64,000 nt of DNA from Bacillota bacterium (GCA_023407575.1 JAEYLX010000022.1:34659-98658); one strand, 5' to 3'. Positions 17,924 to 26,881 are shown, counted from the first letter of the stretch. The notes: generated by a model from the sequence alone, not told the origin. Program-made: numbers and translations.

Positions 17924-18463
17924 TTGAAACAAGGGCAACTGGTTGTACTGACAGCTATTGAACGTGAGGATCTTCCCTTTTTAAAAGAATGGAGAAATAA
18001 GGAAGAGTTTAAAAAGTTTTTTCGTGAACACAGGGAAATTAGCAGTGAAATGCAAGAGGAATGGTACTTACGTAAGGTACTTACTGACCCCACCACAATG
18101 ATGTTTTCCATAAGAAGAAAGGAAGATAGGGAGCTATTAGGTTGTTGTGGGTTATGTTACATTAACTGGATTAATCGACATTCTGACCTGTCCGTCTATA
18201 TTGGGTTTAAGGAAGAATATATTGATGAGCAAGGGTTTGCCGAAGAAAGTTGTAAGCTTTTACTTGATTTTGCGTTCTATCAGTTAGGGTTAAATAAAGT
18301 CTGGGCAGAAATTTATGAATTTGATATAAAGAAAAAAGTTCTGCTACGGCAACTTGGATTTCAGACAGATGGTGTTTTAAGAGATCATTATTACTATGAA
18401 GGACGATATTGGAATTCCTTACTTCTATCCTTACTTCGAGAAGAATTTATAACATCGACCTAG
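17924..18463 (+). CDS. GNAT N-acetyltransferase (RimJ/PseH-like)
   Basis: A 179-residue protein that starts at TTG 17924 behind a ggtgag site. LTAIEREDLPFLKEWRN is the family N-terminus. The acetyl-CoA loop region is VYIGFKEEYIDEQGFAEES, and LNKVWAEIYEFDIKKKVLLRQLGFQ is the usual C-terminal beta-alpha unit. Position directly after a NeuB-like gene suggests it acetylates the amino group put on by the aminotransferase, as PseH does in pseudaminate synthesis (inference). Confidence 0.82.
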   Translation: MKQGQLVVLTAIEREDLPFLKEWRNKEEFKKFFREHREISSEMQEEWYLRKVLTDPTTMMFSIRRKEDRELLGCCGLCYINWINRHSDLSVYIGFKEEYIDEQGFAEESCKLLLDFAFYQLGLNKVWAEIYEFDIKKKVLLRQLGFQTDGVLRDHYYYEGRYWNSLLLSLLREEFITST

Positions 18464-18541
18464 AGGAGATCGAGTGAATGAAAAATTACTTTCACTTAGA
18501 GCATTTTGAGTTGGCACATCATGTAATAATGGAGATTCAAT

Positions 18542-19651
18542 ATGAAGATATTAATAACAGGTGCAAGAGGATTTATTGGTAAGAACTTAATTGCAAATCT
18601 AAAAAATGAAAAGCAGTATACCATATATGAGTATGATATCAATACTTCAGCAGAGGATTTTGAGTATTATTGTAAAGAAGCAGAGTTCGTGTACCATTTG
18701 GCTGGTTCAAATCGTCCTAAAGAAGAAAGTGACTACATAGTTCATAACACAGATTTTACAAAAACACTAATTACAACCCTTAATAAATATCAGAATTATT
18801 GTCCTGTCGTATATGCCTCCTCCATACAGGCAGCATTGGATAATCCCTATGGTAAAAGCAAAAAAGCAGGAGAAGAGTTGTTGGTTAATTATGCCCGGTC
18901 AACAGGAGCGAGACTATACATCTATCGCTTTAAAAATGTATTTGGAAAGTGGTGCCGACCAAATTACAACAGTGTTGTAGCAACTTTTTGTCATAATATA
19001 GCGCAAGGCTTACCAATTGAAGTACGTACCTCGGAAACACCTTTGGAATTAATTTATATTGATGACCTGGTGGAGGAGTTAATGAATAAAATCAGTTATC
19101 AGACTCCTCAAGAAGAGTATTACTACGAAATTAATAATACCTATACGGTTATGCTTATAAAAATTGCAGAATTACTTCATTCTTTCCGGGATTGTCATAC
19201 GAAACAGATCATACCCAATCTTTCTGACCAGTTTACCAAAAAACTGTATTCCACCTATCTAAGCTATCTTCCAGCACAAGAGTTGTGTCAGGATTTGTTA
19301 ATGCATACGGATCTTAGAGGGTCCTTTACAGAATTTCTAAAACAGGAGAGCTTTGGTCAAGTATCAGTTAATATTTCAAAGCCCGGTATATTGAAAGGTA
19401 ATCACTGGCATAATTCCAAAAATGAGCGATTTCTGGTAGTTAGTGGAGAAGGAGTCATACGTCTTCGTAACCTTAATTCAAATGAGTTGTTTTCCTACTA
19501 TGTAAATGGGAAAAAACTTCAGTTTGTCTATTTGCCCAGTGGTTATGTTCATAATATTGAAAATCTTGGTGATACCGATCTCGTTACAATTATATGGGCA
19601 AATGAATGCTTTGATAGCAGCAAGCCAGACACAAACTATGGGGAGGTATAA
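18542..19651 (+). CDS. capF: CapF-like bifunctional sugar 4-reductase with cupin domain
   Basis: The 369-residue protein has an extended SDR domain (residues about 1-245: GARGFIGKN at 7-15, catalytic YGKSKKAGEE near 102). A C-terminal cupin follows (about 265-365: SKPGILKGNHWHNSKNERF, with the metal-binding histidines). This two-domain order is that of CapF, which makes the UDP-2-acetamido-2,6-dideoxy-L-talose precursor of UDP-N-acetyl-L-fucosamine in Staphylococcus aureus. The next gene is a CapG-like epimerase with no gap. The partner dehydratase CapE is not in this window. Confidence 0.88.
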   Translation: MKILITGARGFIGKNLIANLKNEKQYTIYEYDINTSAEDFEYYCKEAEFVYHLAGSNRPKEESDYIVHNTDFTKTLITTLNKYQNYCPVVYASSIQAALDNPYGKSKKAGEELLVNYARSTGARLYIYRFKNVFGKWCRPNYNSVVATFCHNIAQGLPIEVRTSETPLELIYIDDLVEELMNKISYQTPQEEYYYEINNTYTVMLIKIAELLHSFRDCHTKQIIPNLSDQFTKKLYSTYLSYLPAQELCQDLLMHTDLRGSFTEFLKQESFGQVSVNISKPGILKGNHWHNSKNERFLVVSGEGVIRLRNLNSNELFSYYVNGKKLQFVYLPSGYVHNIENLGDTDLVTIIWANECFDSSKPDTNYGEV

Positions 19652-20782
19652 ATGAAGAAGTTAAAAGTTATGACGGTGGTTGGTACCAGACCAGAGATTA
19701 TTCGACTTTCGGCTGTAATCAAAAAATTAAATGAGTCAGAAGCGATTGACCATATACTTGTGCATACTGGACAAAATTATGACTATGAATTAAATCAGGT
19801 GTTTTTTGAGGATTTACAACTTAACGCACCTGATTATTATTTAGATGCAGCAAAAGGTAATGCAACCGAAACAATTGGTAATATTTTAATTAATATAGAG
19901 CCAATTTTGTTCAGGGAAAATCCCAATGCTCTTTTAGTACTTGGTGATACGAACAGCTGTCTTAGTGCTATTGCTGCCAAGAAGAGGCAAATACCAATTT
20001 TTCATATGGAAGCTGGAAATCGGTGCTTTGACCAGCGGGTACCGGAAGAAACAAATCGTAAATTAGTAGATCATATTGCAGATATTAATTTACCTTATAG
20101 TGAGATTGCCAAGAGTTATTTGGTAAAAGAAGGGTTTCCGCAAGATCGTATTATTAAAACAGGCAGCCCAATGTTTGAAGTAATTCAATCAAAACTCTTA
20201 GAAATAGAAAACTCTGACATACTAGAACGACTGGAACTTAAGCCACAAAAATATTATCTCGTATCCTTTCATAGAGAAGAGAATGTAAACTCCGATCATA
20301 ACTTATTAAATCTTGTGGATGCATTAAATGAAGTTGCTATTCGAGATCAGCTCCCAATTATTATAAGTACCCATCCAAGAACAAGAAATAGATTACAGGA
20401 AAAGAAAGTAGTATTTCACCCACTTATTAAGGTTCTAAAACCATTCGGTTATTTGGACTATTTAAAATTACAAAGTAAAGCTAAGGCAGTATTAAGTGAC
20501 AGCGGAACCATTAGTGAAGAAGCTGCCATTCTTAAATTCAAGGCAGTTAACTTAAGACAAGCACATGAAAGAATGGAAGCTATGGAGGAAGCAATTGTAA
20601 TGCTTACAGGATTATCAAAGGAGCGAATTCTTCAAGCTTTGGAAGTGCTTGAGACACAAAACATTAATACACTTGATTATGTTGAGGATTATACAAAATA
20701 TAATGTGTCAGAGAAGGTTCTTCGTATCATAATATCCTATACAGACTATATTAACAGGGTCGTTTGGAATAAAGACATATAG
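19652..20782 (+). CDS. capG: UDP-GlcNAc 2-epimerase family protein (CapG/WecB-like)
   Basis: The start codon follows the capF stop directly, with gggagg inside the capF end. The 376-residue protein shows VVGTRPEIIRLSAVI at the start, HTGQNYDYELNQVFFEDL, the catalytic HMEAGNRCFD region and LSDSGTISEEA near residue 285, all diagnostic of the epimerase family. Linked to capF it most likely performs the last epimerisation to UDP-N-acetyl-L-fucosamine rather than making ManNAc; the two activities are not separable by motif reading. It is the last gene of the polysaccharide locus. Confidence 0.87.
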   Translation: MKKLKVMTVVGTRPEIIRLSAVIKKLNESEAIDHILVHTGQNYDYELNQVFFEDLQLNAPDYYLDAAKGNATETIGNILINIEPILFRENPNALLVLGDTNSCLSAIAAKKRQIPIFHMEAGNRCFDQRVPEETNRKLVDHIADINLPYSEIAKSYLVKEGFPQDRIIKTGSPMFEVIQSKLLEIENSDILERLELKPQKYYLVSFHREENVNSDHNLLNLVDALNEVAIRDQLPIIISTHPRTRNRLQEKKVVFHPLIKVLKPFGYLDYLKLQSKAKAVLSDSGTISEEAAILKFKAVNLRQAHERMEAMEEAIVMLTGLSKERILQALEVLETQNINTLDYVEDYTKYNVSEKVLRIIISYTDYINRVVWNKDI

Positions 20783-20820
20783 AACTTTTCATTCTTTTGG
20801 ATAGTTTGTGAAGGTATATA

Positions 20821-20856
20821 GTATAGGCTGTTGCAAATTAATGCAACAGCCTATAC
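20821..20856. terminator. Perfect 15-bp hairpin at the end of the polysaccharide locus
   Basis: Arms 20821-20835 and 20842-20856 are perfectly complementary around aattaa. There is no T-run on the + strand. It lies between convergent genes, so it probably ends transcription from one or both sides. Confidence 0.6.
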
Positions 20857-20865
20857 AACCTGAAG

Positions 20866-21189
20866 TTATGCGCATCTAACCCAGAATAACAATCTCTTAA
20901 GCAATCCTGCAAGTACGCCAAATAAAGCGGCAATCAGAATACTGATCAGAGCATAAATTCTAGTAAAACTTAAGCAAGAAAATTCAAATATTAATATTTC
21001 AATTGTGGTGACTCCGTGAAATAGATAAAGTCCTGTAATCATAATAATGAATGTGATTAAATCTAATATTAATGCAGCACCTACATTAACAGCAGCTCTG
21101 TTGCATCCAATTACATTATAAAGTAAAGCACCGATAAATCCTGGTACAATGATTACTAAGAGGTACTGAAAAAATTGTAAAAAATCCAT
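20866..21189 (-). CDS. Small hydrophobic membrane protein of unknown function
   Basis: The ATG at 21189 is eight bases after an aaggag site; the ATG at 21195 is only two bases away, so 21189 is preferred, giving 107 residues. Three or four hydrophobic segments are visible (residues about 3-24, 34-57 and 77-97), with a short polar tail. It is convergent with capG. I do not recognise the family. Confidence 0.65.
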   Translation of the reverse strand: MDFLQFFQYLLVIIVPGFIGALLYNVIGCNRAAVNVGAALILDLITFIIMITGLYLFHGVTTIEILIFEFSCLSFTRIYALISILIAALFGVLAGLLKRLLFWVRCA

Positions 21190-21283
21190 AATCATCTCTC
21201 CTTGAGGAATATTTTTGTGACTTTATGTTTCTATAATATAATACGTCATTTGTTTTATTTGGTGACAGATAATGAGACTTAAG

Positions 21284-21312
21284 TTGACAAAAACAAATAT
21301 AGATTCGACAAT
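21284..21312 (+). promoter_or_regulatory. Candidate sigma-A promoter for the LysM-GH18 gene
   Basis: TTGACA 21284-21289, 17-base spacer, GACAAT 21307-21312. The -35 is perfect, the -10 matches four of six. Confidence 0.45.
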
Positions 21313-21424
21313 AGGTCCAAGGATATAAAGCAAGAAGTAGTAAATATATCCCCAAGGATATCCTTAGTAGTAATAAAGCTAGTGAAGCATATAATAATAA
21401 AAAGATAGTAAAATGAGGTTTGTT

Positions 21425-22729
21425 ATGATTATACATATCGTACAATCTGGAGAGACCATTGAAAGTATAGCGAATTCCTATGGGGTTCCTGTAAATAGAT
21501 TAATCATCGATAACGATTTAAACAATTTCAATGCATTGGTTTTGGGTCAAACTATAGTGATAGCTATTCCAGAGAAGACGTATGTGGTGATGGAAGGAGA
21601 TACAGTAGAAAGTATTGCAGATAAGAATGGTATTTCAATTAGGGAACTACTTCAAAATAATAACTTTCTCTATAATCGCAATTTCATTTTTCCAGGAGAG
21701 ACACTGATAATAAGTTATGGTACTTTTAGTAACGTGGTGAATACCAATGGTTATGCTTACCCTTTTATCGATTTTAATATTCTAAAAAGAACTCTGCCGT
21801 ACCTAACGTTTATATCAATTTTTGGTTACTTAATAAAGGCGGATGGAAACATTGAAAGTGTGGCTGACTACGATCTGCTTAATATTTCAAGGTTATATCA
21901 GGTATCACCAATCTTATTGTTATCGGCGCAAAATATTCAAGGAAATATTGACTTAGAAGTAGCATTTCGGGTACTCTATGATGAAGAAGTACAAGAAAAC
22001 CTGTTAAATAATATTTTCGAAATATTAAAGAGCAAGAATTATGCTGGAGTAAATGTTACTTACCAATTTATAGACAAGAATAATATTGAATATTACAATA
22101 ATCTAACTATCAAATTATATGCGCGCCTGCATTATGCGGGATATCTGGTATTTATAACCCTGCCTCATAATAAAATAATCATTGATCATGAAGTGACTTT
22201 TGAGCGTTTTGATTATTCAGTTATTGGTCGGTATTGTGACGGAATTACTATTATGAACTATAACTGGGGATATTCCTATGGACCACCAGCTCCGGTTTCA
22301 TCAATAGCTGACCTTAAGGAAGTATTAAATTATGTGTTAACGCAAGTTCCACCGGAAAAGATAGATTTAGGAATACCAATTATCGGATATGATTGGGAAC
22401 TTCCATATATTATCGGTGTTTCAAAGGCTCGTTCCTTAACCATTAGTTCAGCAATTAACTTGGCAAGTGAATTTGGAGCAGTAATATTATTTGATGAAAC
22501 ATCTCAGACTCCATATTTTGAATATATTGATCCGCGGGGTGGGATACCAACAAGACATATTGTTTGGTTTGTAGATGCCAGAAGTATTAATTCCTTAATG
22601 ATCTTAGTGGATGAATATAAACTAAGAGGATCAGGTATATGGAACATTATGTACTTCTATGCACAAATGTGGTTAGTTATTAATAGTCAAAATGAAATTG
22701 TAACAAATGAACCTGAAATTAATCTTTGA
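21425..22729 (+). CDS. LysM-GH18 protein of the YaaH/SleL family with replaced catalytic residues
   Basis: ATG 21425 has a gaggt site seven bases before it and yields 434 residues starting directly at the first LysM. Two LysM domains (residues about 2-46 and 52-95) bind peptidoglycan or chitin-like glycans. Residues about 105-425 form a GH18 barrel like the spore-cortex N-acetylglucosaminidases YaaH/SleL. The GH18 active-site strand, normally D-x-x-N/D-x-D-x-E (for example DGVNIDFE), reads AGVNVTYQ here, at A207 to Q214. The two aspartates and the catalytic glutamate are thus A, T and Q. No signal peptide is visible, as in YaaH. I expect a non-hydrolytic glycan-binding protein, perhaps of the spore coat or cortex (inference). 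Confidence 0.85.
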   Translation: MIIHIVQSGETIESIANSYGVPVNRLIIDNDLNNFNALVLGQTIVIAIPEKTYVVMEGDTVESIADKNGISIRELLQNNNFLYNRNFIFPGETLIISYGTFSNVVNTNGYAYPFIDFNILKRTLPYLTFISIFGYLIKADGNIESVADYDLLNISRLYQVSPILLLSAQNIQGNIDLEVAFRVLYDEEVQENLLNNIFEILKSKNYAGVNVTYQFIDKNNIEYYNNLTIKLYARLHYAGYLVFITLPHNKIIIDHEVTFERFDYSVIGRYCDGITIMNYNWGYSYGPPAPVSSIADLKEVLNYVLTQVPPEKIDLGIPIIGYDWELPYIIGVSKARSLTISSAINLASEFGAVILFDETSQTPYFEYIDPRGGIPTRHIVWFVDARSINSLMILVDEYKLRGSGIWNIMYFYAQMWLVINSQNEIVTNEPEINL

Positions 22730-22878
22730 GGTAACATATCAATAGCGAAAGAGGTATATTTCTAACTAAAGTTGAGGGAATAATAAATTTATATTAAAAT
22801 TAAAGTAATACATAGTACAAAAATGAGATTTGTGCTATACTCTTGTTGGAAATATTTACTGTATATACGGAGGATCGG

Positions 22879-23769
22879 ATGAAAAAACTGTTATTTATAT
22901 TTAATCCCTCTGCTGGAAGAGGTAAAATAAAAAATAAATTATTTGATATTATTAACACCTTTGTAAAACATGGTTACAAGGTAACAGTATTCCCAACACA
23001 GAACAAAGGGGATGCCACACAGATAATAACGAGAGAGTCAGAATTGTATGATATTTTAGTATGTGCTGGAGGTGACGGGACACTGAATGAAGTCATTTCC
23101 GGGCAAATGTTTTCTGGTAAAGTAATCCCAATTGGGTATATACCTGCGGGTTCTATGAACGATGTTGCTCATAGTCTTAAAATAAGCAAGGAAGTTAAGA
23201 ATGCAGTTCAAAACATAGTTACTGGCTCACCGAAGTTACTTGATGTGGGGAAATTTAACGATAAATATTTTATTTATGTTGCGGCCTTCGGAGCATTTAC
23301 GGATGTACCGTATACTACCTCTCAAAAAAATAAAAATGTTATTGGAATATTATCTTATTATCTGGAAGGAATAAAAAAGATATCAGAATTAAAGGCAAAA
23401 CATGTAAAGGTTTTATATGATAATAAAGTAATTGAAGATGACTTTATCTTAGGATTTGTAACCAACTCTTTATACATTGCAGGGTTTAAAAATATTAATT
23501 ATAGAAAGACAAGCCTGAACGATGGGATTTTTGAAATGCTTTTAGTTAAGATGCCAAAAAATATTTTTGATCTTGAAGCTATTATTTCCTCTTTACTAAA
23601 TAATAAAATTAACGAAAACCATCTTTATTACATCCAGGCAGCAAAGCTAACTGTTATTTCCGACTCCATGGAATGGACAGTGGACGGAGAATTTGGTGGA
23701 GTATATGAAAAGGTAGAAATTGAAAATTGCAATAATGCCATTGAAATTATCTGCAAGCCCACAAGGTAG
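22879..23769 (+). CDS. Diacylglycerol kinase family lipid kinase
   Basis: ATG 22879 follows a ggagga site; the TTG at 22843 has none. The 296-residue protein shows LFIFNPSAGRG (nucleotide-binding start), the catalytic GGDGTLNEV near residue 60, and IPAGSMNDVAHSL, where most relatives read PxGTxNDxA. Related to DgkB and YegS, these enzymes phosphorylate diacylglycerol or similar lipids on the inner membrane face. It is likely a housekeeping lipid-recycling enzyme. A tandem repeat array follows directly. Confidence 0.88.
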   Translation: MKKLLFIFNPSAGRGKIKNKLFDIINTFVKHGYKVTVFPTQNKGDATQIITRESELYDILVCAGGDGTLNEVISGQMFSGKVIPIGYIPAGSMNDVAHSLKISKEVKNAVQNIVTGSPKLLDVGKFNDKYFIYVAAFGAFTDVPYTTSQKNKNVIGILSYYLEGIKKISELKAKHVKVLYDNKVIEDDFILGFVTNSLYIAGFKNINYRKTSLNDGIFEMLLVKMPKNIFDLEAIISSLLNNKINENHLYYIQAAKLTVISDSMEWTVDGEFGGVYEKVEIENCNNAIEIICKPTR

Positions 23770-23780
23770 AACCAAATGAA

Positions 23781-24016
23781 GAATTAAAACAAAGATAAAA
23801 GGATTAAAACAAAGATAAAAGGATTAAAGCAAAGATAAAAGAATTAAACAAAGATAAAAGAATTAAAACAAAGATAAAAGAATTAAAGCAAAGATAAAAG
23901 AATTAAACAAAGATAAAAGAATTAAAACAAAGATAAAAGGATTAAACAAAGATAAAAGGATTAAAACAAAGATAAAGAATTAAAACAAAGATAAAAGATT
24001 TAAAACTTAGATAAAA
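23781..24016. repeat. Twelve-unit tandem array, 19-20 bp units
   Basis: Twelve head-to-tail copies of an AT-rich unit, consensus gaattaaaacaaagataaaa, fill the whole gap between the lipid kinase and the next gene. Units 3-5 and 6-8 form a duplicated 59-bp higher-order block (agc, ac, aac variants in the same order). The last unit runs into the ribosome site of the gene at 24032. There are no unique spacers, so it is not a CRISPR array. Confidence 0.95.
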
Positions 24017-24031
24017 GGTAAGGGAAAGAAC

Positions 24032-24583
24032 ATGAGCACATTAAATGACAGTGATTATAAAGGGCTAGAAAATAATATAATAGATGTAATAAAAGAAGAG
24101 CAGATTAAACTTGGATATAGAGATGAAAAAATTCGTTTATATTACCCTATGGAGTCCTTAAAAAATTATTTAGGGAAAGAATTAACGAAAGAGGAATTGG
24201 ACAAGTCTCTGGCAGCATTTCGCATGCAGGTTGCAGACCGCCTTGGTAGTCTGGAAATTTCAAATACAGGAGAGAGATACTGCATATTAATACCCGCAAT
24301 TGGTGTAACCTATGTTCATCAGCATGTAAAACGTGACTTTTTAGAAGCGTTTATTAATACAATCCGTAAACATAATTTGACAATAGAAGATGTTTTGCAA
24401 GTATTTAAAAATTATTCCAACAAAGTAGTTTTTAAAAAGGAAAATCATGGTGAATTTGAATATTTAATCTATTTTGAAGATGGCATTCCAGACACCTATC
24501 GGTACTGCATTACCTTCGAAGGACCTCATGCAATATATCACCGCTTTACCATAGCAGATTATAATTCCTTTGATTTTTCATAA
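24032..24583 (+). CDS. Conserved hypothetical protein, possibly DUF3877
   Basis: A 183-residue soluble protein with no membrane segment or signal peptide. It has an N-terminal helix-rich acidic region, a middle GERYCILIPAIGVTYVHQHV, and a C-terminal beta-rich part ending YHRFTIADYNSFDF. It resembles the DUF3877 family of Lachnospiraceae as I remember it; I cannot confirm this. No catalytic motif is evident. The ATG has a moderate aagggaaag site, with the tandem array directly upstream. Confidence 0.7.
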   Translation: MSTLNDSDYKGLENNIIDVIKEEQIKLGYRDEKIRLYYPMESLKNYLGKELTKEELDKSLAAFRMQVADRLGSLEISNTGERYCILIPAIGVTYVHQHVKRDFLEAFINTIRKHNLTIEDVLQVFKNYSNKVVFKKENHGEFEYLIYFEDGIPDTYRYCITFEGPHAIYHRFTIADYNSFDFS

Positions 24584-24651
24584 AATTTACTTTATTTAGT
24601 TATTATATGGATTTCTCATTATATTCCATGTGATTATTTATGCATAGCCTA

Positions 24652-24680
24652 TTGACATGTTGCATAAGTATAGCTAAAAT
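24652..24680 (+). promoter_or_regulatory. Sigma-A promoter of the opp operon
   Basis: TTGACA 24652-24657, 17-base spacer, TAAAAT 24675-24680. It is a near-consensus promoter 95 bases before oppB. Confidence 0.82.
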
Positions 24681-24716
24681 TGTTATCAAATGTTATCTAA
24701 AAAATAGAATAATAAG

Positions 24717-24760
24717 AATAAAAATCGGCAAAGGTGTCATTGGGATTTGCCATTTTTATT
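24717..24760 (+). terminator. Terminator-like hairpin in the opp leader
   Basis: The arms 24717-24732 and 24746-24760 (ggcaaa with tttgcc, flanked by A and T tracts) pair with one bulged base. The structure sits between the promoter and the oppB ribosome site. It could be an attenuator of the opp operon or a terminator of an earlier transcript. Confidence 0.55.
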
Positions 24761-24775
24761 GTAGAGGAGTAACCG

Positions 24776-25693
24776 ATGATTAAGTATGTAATTAAAAGAC
24801 TATTGCTTGCAGTAATTACAGTTTTTATTGTAGGCACGTTAACGTTCTTCCTGATGAACATGGTTCCAGGTGGACCCTTCCTTTCAGAAAAAGCAATCAG
24901 TCCAGCTGCACAAAAAGCTTTAGAGGCAAAGTACGGCTTGGATAAGCCATTGTTTCAGCAATATGTTACATATATGACTGATGCACTTCATGGCGATTTC
25001 GGTGATAGCTTAAAACAGAGAGGTCGAACCGTTGCCTCCATAATATCTACTAAGTTTCCTGTTTCAGCTAGAGTAGGTGGTTGCGCTATCCTTTTGTCTT
25101 TATTGATCGGTATTCCTTTGGGATGTATGGCTGCCTTGAACAGAGGTAAGTTTTTAGACAGCTTTATTAGTGTCATTTCAACCTTTGGTATTGCTGTTCC
25201 TAGCTTTGTTATCTGTACTTTATTAATGTATTTCTTAGGAGTTCATCTAAAGTGGCTTCCAACCTTTGGTATTACTTCCTGGAAACATTACGTTATGCCT
25301 GTTATGGCACTTTCCTTTTATCCAACCGCTTATATTATGAGACTTATGAGATCCTCCTTATTAGACGTTTTGGGACAGGATTATATGAGAACCACCAAAG
25401 CGAAAGGGGTATCACAGTTCTTTGCTTTATATAAGCATGCACTTAGAAATGCGATTCTTCCAGTTATTACCTATTTAGGACCTATGACAGCCTATACCTT
25501 AACCGGTAGCTTTGTAGTTGAAAAGATATTTACAATCCCTGGTTTAGGTGGAGAGTTTATTGGATCTATTGGTAGCCGTGATTATACTATAATTATGGGA
25601 ACTACAATATTCCTTGCTGCACTTATGGTGTTCATGAATGTAGTTGTTGATATTGTATATAAGCTAGTTGATCCAAGAATTAAGCTGAAATAA
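24776..25693 (+). CDS. oppB: Oligopeptide ABC transporter permease OppB
   Basis: A 305-residue membrane protein with six membrane segments. The start MIKYVIKRLLLAVITVFIVGTL is typical of OppB, with VPGGPF before the first loop. The EAA-type coupling helix is RTTKAKGVSQFFALYKHALRN near residue 205. It pairs with OppC to form the peptide pore. It is the first gene of oppBCDF-oppA. Confidence 0.93.
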   Translation: MIKYVIKRLLLAVITVFIVGTLTFFLMNMVPGGPFLSEKAISPAAQKALEAKYGLDKPLFQQYVTYMTDALHGDFGDSLKQRGRTVASIISTKFPVSARVGGCAILLSLLIGIPLGCMAALNRGKFLDSFISVISTFGIAVPSFVICTLLMYFLGVHLKWLPTFGITSWKHYVMPVMALSFYPTAYIMRLMRSSLLDVLGQDYMRTTKAKGVSQFFALYKHALRNAILPVITYLGPMTAYTLTGSFVVEKIFTIPGLGGEFIGSIGSRDYTIIMGTTIFLAALMVFMNVVVDIVYKLVDPRIKLK

Positions 25694-25805
25694 TTAAGCT
25701 GACAATATCTGAAAAATAATAAGAGTAGAATACAAGGAAAGGATAAGTGCAAACTGCCTTTGTTCATAGAATTAAGGTTAGCATTGCAAATTATTTTGCA
25801 ATTGC

Positions 25806-26864
25806 ATGAAAATAAAAATGAAAAACAATCCGATGTCATTACAAAAAAAATGGAATTACGAAGATTTTCTTCCTGCTAGTGAGGAGGAAAAAGAAAGCCT
25901 GGTTGCCATGCGTGAAAGCGTTGGCTTTTGGCGTGATGGATTCCGACGTTTGAAAAAAAATAAGGTTGCAATGGTAAGCTTATTTGTAGTTATCTTTATT
26001 ATATTTATATCGTTCATCGTTCCGCTATTTTATCCATATTCCTATAAGACACAGATCAGAGGCTCTGAAAATCTTAAGCCAATGTCTTATTCTGCTAAGG
26101 AAATAGAACGTATGGATGCTGGCGAGAAGATATTCCCACATATTTTGGGTACAGATAAATTAGGTCGTGATTATGCAATTAGAATTATGATAGGATCTAG
26201 AATTTCGCTTATCGTAGGTTTAGTTGCAACAGCAATTATTCTCGTTATTGGATCTACCTATGGTGCAATTGCTGCTTTTGCTGGTGGTAAGACAGACTTA
26301 GTTATGATGAGAATTGTAGATATTATCTATACGGTTCCTGATATTTTGTTAATTGTTCTTTTATCCTTTGCCTTAAAACACCCATTAGAAGTTTTAACTT
26401 CACTTCCAGGGTTTCAATGGATACAAACGGTAGGAACTAATTTAATCAGTATCTTCATCGTTTTTGCGCTTTTATATTGGGTTGGTATGGCTCGTATGGT
26501 GCGTAGCCAGGTACTTATGTTAAAAGAAAGCGAATATGTTACTGCAGCTAGAGCCTTAGGTGCTTCCAGTGGCAGAATTATTAGAAAACACTTATTAACC
26601 AACTGTATCGGTACTTTGATTGTAACTACTACACTGCAAATTCCATCTTCAATTTTTACAGAGAGTTTCTTAAGCTTTCTTGGTTTAGGTGTTGCTGTGC
26701 CCTTGCCTTCTTTAGGAAGTCTTGCAAGTGATGCAATTAACGGTATTAATACCTACCCTTATTTGCTCTTTGCACCTGCTTTATTAATCAGCTTAATTAT
26801 CTTAAGCTTTAACTTGTTAGGTGATGGATTACGTGATGCATTTGATCCAAAACTGAAAAACTAA
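25806..26864 (+). CDS. oppC: Oligopeptide ABC transporter permease OppC
   Basis: The protein has up to 352 residues with six membrane segments and a long N-terminal cytoplasmic part (about 55 residues) typical of OppC. HILGTDKLGRDYAIRIMIGSR and the coupling helix TAARALGASSGRIIRKHLL are diagnostic. The start is uncertain among ATGs at 25806, 25815 and 25830, because none has a good ribosome site. A 112-bp gap separates it from oppB. Confidence 0.92.
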   Translation: MKIKMKNNPMSLQKKWNYEDFLPASEEEKESLVAMRESVGFWRDGFRRLKKNKVAMVSLFVVIFIIFISFIVPLFYPYSYKTQIRGSENLKPMSYSAKEIERMDAGEKIFPHILGTDKLGRDYAIRIMIGSRISLIVGLVATAIILVIGSTYGAIAAFAGGKTDLVMMRIVDIIYTVPDILLIVLLSFALKHPLEVLTSLPGFQWIQTVGTNLISIFIVFALLYWVGMARMVRSQVLMLKESEYVTAARALGASSGRIIRKHLLTNCIGTLIVTTTLQIPSSIFTESFLSFLGLGVAVPLPSLGSLASDAINGINTYPYLLFAPALLISLIILSFNLLGDGLRDAFDPKLKN

Positions 26865-26881
26865 TGAAAGGGAGCGAGACA

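Noticed and set aside
23781..24016. CRISPR array
   Set aside because: Units are contiguous with no spacers, and no cas genes are present.
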